From Owenia fusiformis (taxonomy: Eukaryota > Annelida > Polychaeta > Sabellida > Oweniidae), in NCBI GenBank assembly GCA_903813345.2, contig CAIIXF020000011.1, forward strand, positions 12,695,754-12,755,753: DNA of 60,000 nt, given 5' to 3'. Positions 36,501-46,733 of the stretch are shown here, one piece after another (the first letter of the stretch is position 1; each line of letters starts with the position of its first letter). Position numbers and translations under genes: made by a program. The notes under the pieces are model-generated. The model had not been told where the DNA came from and did not search any database. It saw nothing but the letters and a program-made list of their open reading frames with translations.

Positions 36501-39500
36501 AGAGGGAAATGGCTCTACGGACGCTCTGAGGGCCTATAATGGTCGATTAAAGGTCGGGGAATCTAGGGAGGTAGTTGGGGAGAATGCCTGGCTCGTGCTT
36601 CGCGGATCCGTCGAGGTCAAAAAATAGTCCTTCAAAAAAGAGGCCTTCCAGACGTCCATATAGAGCTTTCGACGTAGATTCGAGCAGCGTACGTGTCGTT
36701 CTACATTCCGCAATCGTTAGTTGGACGAAGGGAAACGTTGTTTTAGAAATGCTCTAGTCATCGTCCGGGCCTATTTTCTTTCAAATGTCTGTTGTTCGCA
36801 GAGATACGTATACATGGTGTATACCAGGTGTCGTCTAGATATACGGCAACGGTGGCCCGTACGCGAACTTCAAACGCGTATATCTCGATAACTAATGGTC
36901 GGATTGAAATTTGGTTCACTGTTTTTTTAACGCTCGGAAAACTGTCTTTCCGACCAGCTAGTTTTCCTCCGATTCTGACTTCTTAAGGAGGCTCGAGAGG
37001 CCGAAATAGCGGAAATGCAGATTTCGACCTAGATTTCGACCTTTGACCCAGATAAGGATTTGACCTAATTTCCCACCAACTACGCCTAGCCCCCTAACAA
37101 CGTGTATGAGTAGATTTATCCAAATATCTCTCGTTGGCGAGAACGTGTGTGAGGAGGATTTTTGCTTTTTGCACATACGAAAGCAAAAATCATAATAGGA
37201 TTTGCCCATACGCGTATAGAGGGAAATGGCTCTACGGACGCTCTGAGGGCCTATAATGGTCGATTAAAGGTCGGGGAATCTAGGGAGGTAGTTGGGGAGA
37301 ATGCCTGGCTCGTGCTTCGCGGATCCGTCGAGGTCAAAAAATAGTCCTTCAAAAAAGAGGCCTTCCAGACGTCCATATAGAGCTTTCGACGTAGATTCGA
37401 GCAGCGTACGTGTCGTTCTACATTCCGCAATCGTTAGTTGGACGAAGGGAAACGTTGTTTTAGAAATGCTCTAGTCATCGTCCGGGCCTATTTTCTTTCA
37501 AATGTCTGTTGTTCGCAGAGATACGTATACATGGTGTATACCAGGTGTCGTCTAGATATACGGCAACGGTGGCCCGTACGCGAACTTCAAACGCGTATAT
37601 CTCGATAACTAATGGTCGGATTGAAATTTGGTTCACTGTTTTTTTAACGCTCGGAAAACTGTCTTTCCGACCAGCTAGTTTTCCTCCGATTCTGACTTCT
37701 TAAGGAGGCTCGAGAGGCCGAAATAGCGGAAATGCAGATTTCGACCTAGATTTCGACCTTTGACCCAGATAAGGATTTGACCTAATTTCCCACCAACTAC
37801 GCCTAGCCCCCTAACAACGTGTATGAGTAGATTTATCCAAATATCTCTCGTTGGCGAGAACGTGTGTGAGGAGGATTTTTGCTTTTTGCACATACGAAAG
37901 CAAAAATCATAATAGGATTTGCCCATACGCGTATAGAGGGAAATGGCTCTACGGACGCTCTGAGGGCCTATAATGGTCGATTAAAGGTCGGGGAATCTAG
38001 GGAGGTAGTTGGGGAGAATGCCTGGCTCGTGCTTCGCGGATCCGTCGAGGTCAAAAAATAGTCCTTCAAAAAAGAGGCCTTCCAGACGTCCATATAGAGC
38101 TTTCGACGTAGATTCGAGCAGCGTACGTGTCGTTCTACATTCCGCAATCGTTAGTTGGACGAAGGGAAACGTTGTTTTAGAAATGCTCTAGTCATCGTCC
38201 GGGCCTATTTTCTTTCAAATGTCTGTTGTTCGCAGAGATACGTATACATGGTGTATACCAGGTGTCGTCTAGATATACGGCAACGGTGGCCCGTACGCGA
38301 ACTTCAAACGCGTATATCTCGATAACTAATGGTCGGATTGAAATTTGGTTCACTGTTTTTTTAACGCTCGGAAAACTGTCTTTCCGACCAGCTAGTTTTC
38401 CTCCGATTCTGACTTCTTAAGGAGGCTCGAGAGGCCGAAATAGCGGAAATGCAGATTTCGACCTAGATTTCGACCTTTGACCCAGATAAGGATTTGACCT
38501 AATTTCCCACCAACTACGCCTAGCCCCCTAACAACGTGTATGAGTAGATTTATCCAAATATCTCTCGTTGGCGAGAACGTGTGTGAGGAGGATTTTTGCT
38601 TTTTGCACATACGAAAGCAAAAATCATAATAGGATTTGCCCATACGCGTATAGAGGGAAATGGCTCTACGGACGCTCTGAGGGCCTATAATGGTCGATTA
38701 AAGGTCGGGGAATCTAGGGAGGTAGTTGGGGAGAATGCCTGGCTCGTGCTTCGCGGATCCGTCGAGGTCAAAAAATAGTCCTTCAAAAAAGAGGCCTTCC
38801 AGACGTCCATATAGAGCTTTCGACGTAGATTCGAGCAGCGTACGTGTCGTTCTACATTCCGCAATCGTTAGTTGGACGAAGGGAAACGTTGTTTTAGAAA
38901 TGCTCTAGTCATCGTCCGGGCCTATTTTCTTTCAAATGTCTGTTGTTCGCAGAGATACGTATACATGGTGTATACCAGGTGTCGTCTAGATATACGGCAA
39001 CGGTGGCCCGTACGCGAACTTCAAACGCGTATATCTCGATAACTAATGGTCGGATTGAAATTTGGTTCACTGTTTTTTTAACGCTCGGAAAACTGTCTTT
39101 CCGACCAGCTAGTTTTCCTCCGATTCTGACTTCTTAAGGAGGCTCGAGAGGCCGAAATAGCGGAAATGCAGATTTCGACCTAGATTTCGACCTTTGACCC
39201 AGATAAGGATTTGACCTAATTTCCCACCAACTACGCCTAGCCCCCTAACAACGTGTATGAGTAGATTTATCCAAATATCTCTCGTTGGCGAGAACGTGTG
39301 TGAGGAGGATTTTTGCTTTTTGCACATACGAAAGCAAAAATCATAATAGGATTTGCCCATACGCGTATAGAGGGAAATGGCTCTACGGACGCTCTGAGGG
39401 CCTATAATGGTCGATTAAAGGTCGGGGAATCTAGGGAGGTAGTTGGGGAGAATGCCTGGCTCGTGCTTCGCGGATCCGTCGAGGTCAAAAAATAGTCCTT

Positions 39501-40060
39501 CAAAAAAGAGGCCTTCCAGACGTCCATATAGAGCTTTCGACGTAGATTCGAGCAGCGTACGTGTCGTTCTACATTCCGCAATCGTTAGTTGGACGAAGGG
39601 AAACGTTGTTTTAGAAATGCTCTAGTCATCGTCCGGGCCTATTTTCTTTCAAATGTCTGTTGTTCGCAGAGATACGTATACATGGTGTATACCAGGTGTC
39701 GTCTAGATATACGGCAACGGTGGCCCGTACGCGAACTTCAAACGCGTATATCTCGATAACTAATGGTCGGATTGAAATTTGGTTCACTGTTTTTTTAACG
39801 CTCGGAAAACTGTCTTTCCGACCAGCTAGTTTTCCTCCGATTCTGACTTCTTAAGGAGGCTCGAGAGGCCGAAATAGCGGAAATGCAGATTTCGACCTAG
39901 ATTTCGACCTTTGACCCAGATAAGGATTTGACCTAATTTCCCACCAACTACGCCTAGCCCCCTAACAACGTGTATGAGTAGATTTATCCAAATATCTCTC
40001 GTTGGCGAGAACGTGTGTGAGGAGGATTTTTGCTTTTTGCACATACGAAAGCAAAAATCA
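18551..40060. repeat. Satellite of exactly 30 head-to-tail 717-bp units
   Basis: Period 717 throughout; 21,510 bp equals 30 x 717 with no remainder, and the copies look identical. The first base follows the CTAA end of element b and the last base precedes the CTAG end of element c. Each unit opens with a palindrome ATACGCGTAT (18566-18575 in unit 1) and closes with a hairpin: GATTTTTGCTTT and AAAGCAAAAATC, 11-base loop (19232-19266). It has far more CpG than its flanks. Segments 'tcggattgaaatttggtt', 'gacctttgaccc', 'atttgacctaatttccca' and 'ggcgagaacgtgtgtgagga' align in order with elements a-c. Frames of 57-83 codons repeat per unit but have no sign of being genes. Confidence 0.97.
19112..19124 (-). 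promoter_or_regulatory. DR1-like site in each 717-bp unit (first copy shown)
   Basis: The minus strand reads GGGTCA-A-AGGTCG, one or two changes from DR1. It recurs every 717 bp, 30 times. It corresponds in position to the perfect DR1 of elements a and c. Confidence 0.3.
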
Positions 40061-40158
40061 CTAGACATGTAAATTGAACAAGTTCAATTTAAGACTCCAG
40101 ATTTCACATTTTTTTTAAGCTGAGTCATCCAGAACGTGTAAGCTGAGTCATTCAGAAT

Positions 40159-40173
40159 AAGCTGAGTCAGCTT
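40159..40173. promoter_or_regulatory. 15-bp palindrome AAGCTGAGTCAGCTT
   Basis: A perfect palindrome around a central G containing TGAGTCA. It resembles the Maf recognition (T-MARE/AP-1) pattern. Elements a and b have degenerate versions. Functional meaning is unknown. Confidence 0.3.
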
Positions 40174-40217
40174 GAATATAGACATTTAGACAACTTTTAA
40201 GAAGGCTATCTTCGACT

Positions 40218-41520
40218 CTATTAGCTTAACATGGGGATATCATCATATCGACTTTTCGAGACTTCAAACCGCTATAACTATCTAACCAGAAGTTAGATCG
40301 AAATTTGGTTTAAAGATTCTGATTCCTGAGAAAAGTCTACCCTTAATTCATAACTCATACGTTAAATTTGGATAATTTTTTATTTTGACCTACATTTCGG
40401 ACACCATATCTCAAAAGTGGGTCAAAAAACTTTCTGACGGCAGAAGGCTAACACTATAAGCACACTCTTTGCTACCTGTATACAAAATTTTGAAGCAAAT
40501 CCTTAAAGTGTAATGTCAGAATCGCAAAAATAAGGAAAAACTATGAATTTGACCTAGATTTTGACCAAGGCATTTTTGCGTCCAAATTTTAAAGCTAGAT
40601 AGCCTTCGAGGTCCCCTCCTTTTATAGGCTTTCAGAATATTAAGCTGTACTCAGTCTTTATCTGGTATTTTAGACTTAAAAAATCCTTTTTCTCATTGAC
40701 ATAACATGGGGCACCAAATTTAGCGATTTTTGAGCTTTCAAAACCCCATAACTTTCGAACCGGAAGTCGGATCGTAATTTGGTTTGCAGATTTGGATTCC
40801 TGACAAAATCGTACCCCTAATTCATAACTCATACGTTAAATTTGGAATTTTTTTATTTTGACCTACTTTTGGACACGCCATAACTTCCGAACCGGTAGTC
40901 GGATCGAAATTTGGTTTGCAGATTCGGATTCCTGAGAAGATTCTACCCTTAATTCATAACTCATACGTTGAATCTGGAGAACTTTTTATTTTGACCTACT
41001 TTTCGGACACCATATCTCAGAAATGGGTCAAAATACTTTCTGACGGCAAAAGGCTAACACTATTAGCACACTCTTTGCTACCTGTATACAAAATTTTGAA
41101 GTAAATTATTAAAGTGTAGTGTCAGAATCGTAAAAATAAGGAAAAACTATGAATTTGACCTTGATTTTGACCTAGGCATTTTGGTGTCCAAATTTTGAAG
41201 CTATGTAGCTTTTGAGGTCCCCTTCTTTTATAAGCATTCATTATGTTAAGCTGTACTCAGTCAATATCCTGTATTTTACACTTCGAAAAAGTCTTTTTTC
41301 CCATTGACTTAACATAGGCACCAAATTTAGCGATTTTTGAGCTTTCAAAACGCCATAACTTCCGAACTGGAAGTCCGATCCAAATTTGGTTTGCAGATTT
41401 GGATTCCTGAGAAAATTCTACATCTTTTTCATAGCTCACACATACGATTTGGAGCATGTTTAGGCGTGACCTACATTTCGGACGCCGTATCTCAAAATCG
41501 GTAAGAGTAATCAAAATTCT
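40218..41520. repeat. 475-bp tandem repeat inside element c
   Basis: Copies start near 40219, 40704 and 41310. A truncated extra half copy lies at 40872-40910, where 'ttttggacacgccataacttccg' fuses two copies. The same kind of fusion is seen at 17415 in element b. Confidence 0.8.
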
Positions 41521-41643
41521 GATGTCATATCTTTGATTCGCCTTTTTCTAAGCTACACGATGAAAAAAAGATGAAGGAGTTACGAAGAATATTGACGAAG
41601 ATATGATGAAGAATGTTGAAAATGTAAGATTTGACCTAGTTCT

Positions 41644-41656
41644 TGACCTTTGACCT
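41644..41656 (-). promoter_or_regulatory. DR1-type site, element c
   Basis: Perfect AGGTCA-A-AGGTCA on the minus strand, at the position homologous to 15351-15363. Confidence 0.35.
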
Positions 41657-41812
41657 AGATAAAAATTTGACCTAATTTCCCAGAAAGCCGGTTTCAGTCT
41701 TTAGTTAACCATGTAAGTTGGATTAAGTAAGCTGTTATAGTTGACGAGAAATTTGGTGAGGAGGAAGAAAAAAGAAAGAAAAATAATAATAAAGAAAACA
41801 GGCAAAAACAAT

Positions 41813-41841
41813 AGACTCCAGATTTTCAATCTGGAGTCTAA
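41813..41841 (-). other. 5'-terminal hairpin of the composite insertion
   Basis: AGACTCCAGATT and AATCTGGAGTCT form a perfect 12-bp stem with loop TTC, then AA and the host T. It is the outer boundary against unit 1. Confidence 0.8.
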
Positions 41842-41971
41842 TAACAAGAATGACATCCTCGGCCATGCATAATTAGGATACATCACATTAAAAAGATGAA
41901 ATACAAGACCATACCACTGTCAATTCCCAATAGTATCTTTACTGTAACACTGATAAGCAATGTCTACCTAC

Positions 41972-42095
41972 CTAAAGAGTACAAGGTAACATGTATCAAC
42001 CCCAAGGCCATTCCGTACAGATCCAAGTGAACTCTTGCTGCGTCCTCACGAGATCTCTGGATCACACTATATCCATCATAGCTAACTACTAACAT
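41972..42095 (-). pseudogene. Exon S of candidate gene copy 1, separated by the insertion
   Basis: Minus strand, ATG at 42095, encoding MLVVSYDGYSVIQRSRED and the hydrophobic GMALGLIHVTLYSL tail, with donor TTTAG|GTAGGT at its end. Relative to copy 0 it has two silent changes and one Q/E replacement. The rest of the gene lies at 11872-13594. Confidence 0.4.
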
Positions 42096-42849
42096 TACAA
42101 TACGAGCAAGTAAAAATGAGTGGACCTTCACCAGAGCTCAACGATACCCCTCCAGAACGACCCAATGCATGCCGGCACCACAGCATGCATTGAAGAAAGA
42201 AAATTCAGAATACCTCCTCCTGGTGGGTGCAAGACCCACCATTTTGACTCGCAAGTAAAGCATGCTTTCACCAGCCATCAGAATATAGGCAAAACAAAGA
42301 ACCAAGCTCAACAATAAGAATCCAACTTGGAAACTGTTGGTCGGGACTTACAAGGAATTGATACCTGAAACCCATGCATCTAGAGATTGATAGACACTGA
42401 TCATCAGAATCACGGTGGAGGTACAATGAGGAACATCAAACGGTATGACCGAGTAAACCAGAGCTCTCAATGCAATGGATCAAAATGACCCATGCTCAAC
42501 GATGCCATTCTTAGATATTCCTCAAAATCAATCGGGACAACATAAAACATGAACAGGGGAAGGCCTCCCAACACTTGATCAAGTGTTAAGACATGTTTAG
42601 CCATCCAGCCTCCTAGCAGATTCCAGGTTCCTTCACTCCAGAATAATGGGTTGGCCAACAAAATCCACCGGTTCAATCAAAATGGAAGGTGTCCCACTAA
42701 CGAGAAAAACCTGCCGCTCCTAAACCATAGATGGAAAACATGTCTAGCTGGTAGATGACCCCATATGGAATAACTAAGATACCTTAACCAAATAACTAAG
42801 ATAACTCAACAAGATTACTTAACTTAGGTGACAGGAACTTCGTGATAAG
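42096..42849. other. Leader (unit 1/2 boundary)
   Basis: Nearly identical to 7568-8315. No gene is supported beyond the shared short frames. Confidence 0.5.
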
Positions 42850-43777
42850 GATCATCTTTAAGGGAGTGGAGTCTAGGGGGCGACTCATTTTCCAGTGCAT
42901 GGCTTATCTTTCAGGGGATTGCTCATTTTCCAGCGGGTGGCTCATCTCTCAGCGGGTGGATCATCTTCCAGCAGGTTGCTCAATTGTCAGCAGGTTGCTC
43001 AATTGTCAGCAGGTGGATCATCTTCCCGTTGAATGCTCATCTTGCAGTGGGTTGCTCATATCCCAGCGGGTTGCTCATGTTCCAGCGGGTTGATCATCTT
43101 CCAGGGGGTTGCTCATCTTCCATCAGGTTGCTCTTCTTCCATTTGGTTGCCAATCTTCCAGTGGGTTGTTCATCTTCCAGTGGGTTGCTCATCTTCCAAT
43201 GGGTTGCTCATCTTCCAGTGGGTTGCTCATCTTCAAGCAGGTGAATTTTCTTCCAGTTTGTTGCTCTTCTTCCAGTTGGTTGCTCTTCTTCCAGCTGGTT
43301 GCTCTTCTTCCAGTTGGTTGCTCTTCTTCCAGTTGGTTGCTCTTCTTCCAGTTGGTTGCTCTTCTTCTAGTTGGTTGCTCTTCTTCCAGTTGGTTGCTCT
43401 TCTTCCAGTTGGTTGCTCTTCTTCGAGTTGGCTGCTCTTCTTTCAGTTGGTTGCTATTCTTTCAGTTGGTTGCTCTTCTTTCAGTTGGTTGCTCTTCTTT
43501 CAGTTGGTTGCTCTTCTTCCAGTTGGTTGCTCTTTTTCTATTTGGTTGCTCTTCTTCCGGTCTGTTCTTATTCCAGGGGGTTGTTCATCTTCCAGTGGGT
43601 TGTTCATCTTCCAGTCGGTTGTTCATCTTCCAGTGAGTTGCTCATCTTCAAGTGAGTTGCTCATCTTCCAGTGGGTTGCTCATCGTCCGGCGGGTGAATT
43701 ATCTTCCAGCGGTTGAATTATCTTCCAGCAGGTGTATTATCTTCCAGCGGTTGAATAATCTTTCAGGGGGTGGATCA
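42850..43777. repeat. 19-bp minisatellite array A3 (unit 2, first)
   Basis: About 48 copies. The central run of TTGCTCTTCTTCCAGTTGG-type spans 43260-43560, with flanks of the TTGCTCATCTTCCAGTGGG type. It matches A1 in layout but differs in copy number and single-copy variants. Confidence 0.95.
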
Positions 43778-43985
43778 TCATCTAGCAGTTGAATCATCTT
43801 CAAGGTTGCCATCTTCCACCAGATAGATCATCTTCAACTGGGAACTTGGCTTTCCAATGGGGGACTTGTCTTGCAGTGTGTGGCTTCCAGTGTGTGGCTC
43901 AGGTACCAGTGGGCTGATCACCTCCAAGCTAAAGGTAAATCTGGAAGAAATATTGTACATTAGGAAATAAAAATACTGTACTTAC
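43778..43985 (-). pseudogene. Post-array block plus short GT..AG segment (unit 2)
   Basis: Encodes the same RFTFSLEVISPLVPEPHTGS stretch on the minus strand as unit 1. Confidence 0.4.
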
Positions 43986-44172
43986 TTTAACCCCACATCC
44001 TAGAGATAATCTTTCATCCCGGGCAATGCTTCTTCAGTAACACACAGATATCACCAGAATAACAATATCCTATGTAGAAACGGGCGTTGCAGGCAGATGG
44101 TGCATATTGAAGTTACTCTCATAAACTTGTAGGAAAGGACAGAAACTTATCTTCAGGGGAAGAGGAGTGCAT
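43986..44172 (-). pseudogene. E4 exon-like block (unit 2)
   Basis: Minus strand; shares the nonsense codon after HCPG and the C/R change with unit 1, supporting common descent of units 1 and 2. Splice-like limits are conserved. Confidence 0.35.
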
Positions 44173-44231
44173 CTGAAAGTAAATACAAAATAGAAAAAGT
44201 TAGGCAATGGTTTCAATTTTCAATTTTTCAA

Positions 44232-44423
44232 AAAATCCACCGGTTCAATCAAAATGGAAGGTATCCCACTAACGATAAGAGCCTGCCGCTCCTAAAGCAT
44301 AGATGGAAAACCTGTCTAGCTGGTAGATGACCCCATATGGAGTAACTAAGATAACTTAACCAAATAACTAAGATAACTCAACAAGATTACTTAACTTAAT
44401 TGACAGGAACTTCGTGATAAGGC
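44232..44423. repeat. Partial duplicate of the leader (unit 2)
   Basis: Equivalent to 9712-9904 and with the same left breakpoint, so the rearrangement predates the split of units 1 and 2. Confidence 0.8.
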
Positions 44424-46391
44424 TCATCTTTAAGGGAGTGGAGTCTAGGGGGCGACTCATTTTCCAGTGCATTGCTCATCTTCCAGGGGATTGCTCATTT
44501 TCCAGGGGATTGCTCATTTTCCAGCGGGTGGCTCATCTCTCAGCGGTGGATCATTTTCCAGCGGGTGGCTCATCTCTCAGCAGTGGATCATCTTCCAGTA
44601 GGTTGCTCAATTGCCAGCAGATGGATAATCTTCCAGTGGAATGCTCATCTTCCAGTCGGTTGCTCATGTTCCAGCGGGTTGCTCATCTTCCAGTGGGTTG
44701 CTCATCTTCCATCGGGTTGCTCTTCTTCCATTTAGTTGCCCATCTTCCAGTGGGTTGTTCATCTTCCAGTGGGTTGCTCATCTTTCAGAGAGTTGCTCAT
44801 CTTCCAGTGGGCTGCTCATCTTCCAGTGGGTGTATTTTCTTCCAGTTGTTTGCTCATCTTTCAGTTGGTTGCTCTCCTCCCAGTTGGTTGCTCTTCGTTC
44901 AGTTGGTTGCTCTACCTTCAGTTGGTTGCTCTTCTTTCAGTTGGTTGCTCTTCTTTCAGTTGGTTGCTCTTCTTTCAGTTGGTTGCTCTTCTTCCAGTTG
45001 GTTGCTCTTCTTCCAGTTGGTTGCTCTTCTTCCAGTTGGTTGCTCTTCTTCCAGTTGGTTGTTCATCTTCCAGTGGGTTGTTCATCTTCCAGTGGGTTGT
45101 TCATCTTCCAGTGGGTTGTTCATCTTCCAGTCGGTTGTACATCTTCCAGTGGATTGTTCATCTTCCAGTGGGTTGTTCATCTTCCAGTCGGTTGTACATC
45201 TTCCAGTGGGTTGCTCATCTTCCATCGGGTTGCTCTTCTTCCATTTGGTTGCCAATCTTCCAGTGGGTTGCTCATCTTCCAGTGGGTTGCTCATCTTCCA
45301 GCAGGTGTATTTTCTTCCAGTTGGTTGCTCATCTTTCAGCTGGTTGTTTTTCTTCCAGTTGGTTGTTCTTCTTCCAGTTGGTTGTTCTTCTTCCAGTGGG
45401 TTGTTCATCTTCCAGTGGGTTGTTCATCTTCAAGTGGGTTGTTCATCTTCCAGTGGGTTGTTCATCTTCCAGTCGGTCGCACATCATCCACTAGGTTGTT
45501 CATTTTCCAGTGGGTTGTTCATTTTCCAGTGGGTTGTTCATTTTCCAGTGAGTTGCTCATCTTCCAATGAGTTGCTTTTCTTCCAGTGGGTTGTTCATCT
45601 TCCAATGGGTTGCTCATCTTCCAGAGAGTTGCTCATCTTCCAGTGGGTTGCTCATCATCCAGTGGGTGTATTTTCTTCCAGTTGTTTGCTCATCTTTCAG
45701 CTGGTTGCTCTCCTCCCAGTTGGTTGCTCTTCTTTCAGTTGGTTGCTCTTCCTTCAGTTGGTTGCTCTTCTTTAGTTGGTTGCTCTTCTTTCAGTTGGTT
45801 GCTCTTCTTCCAGTTGGTTGCTCTTCTTCCAGTTGGTTGCTCTTCTTCCAGTTGGTTGTTCATCTTCCAGTGAGTTGTTCATCTTCCAGTGGGTTGTTCA
45901 TCTTCCAGTCGATTGTACATCTTCCAGTGGGTTGCTCATCTTCCATCGGGTTGCTCTTCTTCCATTTGGTTGCCCATCTTCCAGTGGGTTGTTCATCCTC
46001 CAGTGGGTTGCTCATCTTCCAGTGAGTTGCTCATATTCCAGTGGGTTGCTCATCTTCCAATGGGTTGCTCATCTTCCAGCAGGTGTATTTTCTTCCAGTT
46101 GGTTGCTCATCTTTCAGCTGGTTGTTCTTCTTCCAGTTGGTTGTTCTTCTTCTAGTGGGTTGTTCATCTTCCAGTCGGTTGTACATCTTCCAGTGGGTTG
46201 TTAATTTTCCAGTGGGTTGTTCTTTTTCCAGTGAGTTGCTCATCTTCCAGTGAGTTGCTTATCTTCCAGTGGGTTGCTCATCTTCCAGTGGGTTGCTCAT
46301 CTTCTAGTGGGTTGCTCATCTTCCAGTGGATTGCTCATTTTCCAGTGGGTTGCTCATCTTCCAGCGATTGAATTATCTTTCAGTGGGTGGA
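44424..46391. repeat. 19-bp minisatellite array A4 (unit 2, second), the longest
   Basis: About 103 copies. The marker 'ccatcgggttgctct' recurs near 44709, 45222 and 45942, and 'gtgtattttcttccag' near 44828, 45304, 45666 and 46083. These define higher-order blocks of about 360-720 bp. A + frame of 453 codons (44414-45775) crosses it as a by-product. Confidence 0.95.
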
Positions 46392-46575
46392 TCATCTTCT
46401 AGCAGTTGGATCATCTTCAAGGTTGCCATCTTCCACCAGATAGATCATCTTCAACTGGGAACTTGGCTTTTCAATGGGTGACTTGTCTTGCAGTGTGTGG
46501 CTTTCAGTTTTTGGCTCAGGTACTAGTGGGCTGATCACCTCAAAGCTAAAGGTAAATCTGTAATATAAGTACATA
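46392..46575 (-). pseudogene. Post-array block (unit 2, second)
   Basis: Minus-strand RFTFSFEVISPLVPEPKTES-type stretch. The short intron-like segment and E2 are missing, as in unit 1. Confidence 0.45.
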
Positions 46576-46733
46576 TAAAATAGGAAGTCAGCAATGATTT
46601 AAATTTTGATTTGTTGTTACAATGCCAAAATGATTGAGCTACTTATGAACAAGCGGAGGAAGGAATGCAAGAAATTTCCTTTTATTGATTATAGTAAATC
46701 TCTCATGGCCTTTCACCCCTTCCGGCTCAAGAT

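Larger units (their letters stand above)
13595..41841 (-). mobile_element. Composite Helitron/Helentron-like insertion, 28,247 bp
   Basis: The unit-1 sequence gaagaa|taacaag is split exactly here. The same site is uninterrupted at 7313/7314, 48438/48439, 53093/53094 and 57657/57658. There is no target duplication, and insertion falls between A and T (A|A or G|A also possible by a 2-base ambiguity). Read on the minus strand the 3' end has a 20-nt hairpin, six bases, then CTAG. The 5' end starts TTAGACTCCAGAT and folds into a 12-bp-stem hairpin. AGACTCCAGATTT near the 3' hairpin is an inverted copy of the 5' end, the asymmetric arrangement known from Helentrons. No Rep/helicase gene is present, so it is non-autonomous. 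Confidence 0.75.
40061..41841 (-). mobile_element. Helitron-like element c, most complete copy
   Basis: It has both ends: CTAGACATG with hairpin 40071-40090 and AGACTCCAGATTT at 40092-40104 on one side, and terminal hairpin 41813-41839 followed by AA on the other. At 1781 bp it holds two to three 475-bp repeats. Its first 45 bases match element a almost exactly. Its left edge abuts the 717-bp satellite and its right edge the unit-1 host sequence. Confidence 0.75.
8302..42829. repeat. Tandem unit 1 (interrupted by the 28-kb insertion)
   Basis: Unit 1 comprises 8302-13594 and 41842-42829, 6281 bp once the insertion is removed. It carries two minisatellite arrays (8316-9255 and 9905-11530), lacks E2 and shares this type-II organisation with unit 2. 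Confidence 0.85.

Noticed and set aside
18551-40060. CRISPR-like or rDNA/5S interpretation of the regular array
   Set aside because: Units are contiguous with no variable spacers. The genome context is eukaryotic and no rRNA-like sequence was recognised.
13595-41841. LTR retrotransposon or terminal-inverted-repeat DNA transposon
   Set aside because: No direct long terminal repeats, no target duplication, and the inverted repeats are asymmetric with hairpins, which fits Helitron-like elements instead.
44414-45775. 453-codon + strand open frame
   Set aside because: It is a by-product of a stop-free 19-bp repeat. Overlapping long frames exist in all registers on both strands, and the product is a hydrophobic repeat without start or splice context.
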